A stretch of DNA of 64,000 bases, taken from NCBI GenBank assembly GCA_009192285.1, contig WBVU01000004.1, positions 248,001 to 312,000 on the forward strand, in the 5' to 3' direction. The notes under the pieces were generated by a model. It saw only the letters and a list, made by a program, of their open reading frames with translations, was not told where the DNA came from and did no database searches. The DNA is from Morchella semilibera (taxonomy: Eukaryota; Ascomycota; Pezizomycetes; Pezizales; Morchellaceae). Below, one piece after another: positions 62,701 through 64,000 of this stretch. Position numbers and translations under genes: made by a program. Each line of letters starts with the position of its first letter. Positions within the stretch are counted from its first letter, which is position 1.

Positions 62701-64000
62701 TGGTAAAATCCGCGGGCCCAGATTGTTACATAATTAACGAGCTCATGCTATAATATCATGTAGTAGCGGTTATCTCTAATAGGCACGAAGATAGATTCAT
62801 CTCTTTTCCATTCTACATACGTGCATAGCTGATTTGCCGGCCTGTCCGCCTCTTACCAAATGCTCACTAAGAATAACCGTGCATTGTAAAAGTATCATAA
62901 CCCATGTCACCATCAAAGCTACCGCCGGAGGGGAGTATGTAGAAGGTGAGTCCATATCGAAACACCAAGCTCCCCAGACCATGCCTGCTGTAACCCAACA
63001 TCATGACCGGTTGCACCGAGTGCCCGCTTCTAGATACCCGCTCTCAAAACCCAACGCAGTCAGTGTTTGGGAGTGCTGACCGCCGAGAGATTCTTCCTCG
63101 TGTATTTATGTCCTTTTACTGATTCCCAGGTCTTACATCTGCACTTCGTCTCATAGCTGACATAGCATCAAACACAAAGCCGAGACAGCGCTAATAATGG
63201 CCCCAATCTGAACACTCCATTCTACTTCATGAACTCACTCCTCCCTCCTCATTTAAAGTCCCTAGGAAATCACGCCACTGCCATGGGTTTCCTGTCATTT
63301 TCCAACCGCAGGGAAACACTCGTGGGGCTGGCCACACTACTATCCATCGGCGTCTCTAAACTCCCAAACCAACCAAACCCAAGCAGACGGCAAGCGTAGC
63401 ATCATCTGAAGCGAACATTGGATTTCACGGTGTCCGTCCAACCTTCAATGTCTCGGCTGATCAAGAGAAACGTTGTCGTCGTCGTCAGTTGGCTCGCTAC
63501 CGGATAAGCCGGCGTGAGGCTCAGATTCGTCTCCAGCTAACTAACCGTACGACATATCCGATCCGACGATGGCTTCCTCCCTTCATCCCATCCCTTCCAC
63601 GCGGGTTTCCGGAAACTTGCGTGAGGCGTAGCTAGGCTATCGGGCGGATATTGCGTCGTCTGAGACATGGAGGGCTTCTGATAGAGAGTAGAGTAGGTAA
63701 AAGACCCTCGGCAACTTTATTCCGAAGGAGTTACAAATAATTAGCCTAGATATATATGCACACACATACTTATAAAATACGGCTTAGGAGAAATAGTGTG
63801 CGTATGCAGGTGTATCCCTTAAGCTATCGATGCTGACCCCTATAATTATTCGATAAGACAGATAGAAAAATCTGTTAGCAAAAGCCACCAAATCTTGCCA
63901 TTTTCTGGGGTCAGCTTTTGACGGGCGGGTGTCCGCTCGGACTTTAGTGAAAGGAGGGGCAATAATGGTGAAGGAGGGGTTTGTTTTACGACTCCCCGGC
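59783..64000. other. gene-poor region, no gene supported
   Basis: 4.2 kb. It begins with the promoter of the minus-strand secreted protein, with a GGTTCCT repeat near 59921-59941 and a G run near 60047-60058. A-rich runs (61266-61294) and a C run (about 61786-61799) follow. A strong GTAAGT donor on the minus strand near 61859 follows a hydrophobic stretch (GFFGGFFFLCF), but I could not build a coherent gene from it. The last 2 kb show nothing above background. Confidence 0.5.

Overview
The window looks like nuclear DNA of a filamentous ascomycete. It has short GT-AG introns of about 50-210 bp, a fungus-specific elongation factor 3, a chitin synthase that resembles class VI, a Sse1-type Hsp110 and a fungal NDUFB7 homologue. 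Genes are sparse, about one per 5 kb. The intergenic DNA is long and rich in homopolymers and microsatellites, which would suit a Pezizomycetes-type genome; that placement is inference only.

Layout. 0-2.4 kb: SulP anion transporter (+). 3.3-5.7 kb: two Ser-rich low-complexity ORFs (-). 7.16-7.44 kb: a non-coding run of five hairpins. 9.2-11.2 kb: His/Ser-rich protein with internal repeats and a glycine zipper (+). 15.9-19.2 kb: eEF3 (+). 20.9-21.6 kb: a broken gene candidate. 22.5-23.1 kb: TFIIA small subunit TOA2 (-), visible only after splicing. 23.1-32.5 kb: long gene-poor stretch. 32.5-35.3 kb: chitin synthase (+). 37.0-39.4 kb: Hsp110 (+). 42.4-43.8 kb: GAPDH (+). 44.8-45.2 kb: complex I B18/NDUFB7 (+), also visible only after splicing. 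47.9-48.7 kb: PPxY-bearing tail-anchored protein (+). 50.0-54.1 kb: UPF2/NMD2 (+). 55.7 kb: intron-containing tRNA-Ala(CGC) (-). 56.2 kb: a TA-flanked MITE. 58.6-59.8 kb: secreted single-pass membrane protein (-). After 59.8 kb I see no supportable gene.

The recognised genes are mostly housekeeping: translation (eEF3, tRNA), transcription initiation (TOA2), RNA surveillance (UPF2), folding (Hsp110), glycolysis (GAPDH), respiration (B18) and cell wall (chitin synthase). They share no pathway and show no cluster logic.

Two conserved genes, eEF3 and UPF2, each carry one apparent frameshift that a single extra base would repair, so residual assembly indels are likely and other broken ORFs here should be read with that in mind. 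The most unusual non-coding signals are the palindrome TACATGTA, which I count 23 times against about one expected, and the hairpin array at 7.16-7.44 kb, whose stems differ by compensated changes.
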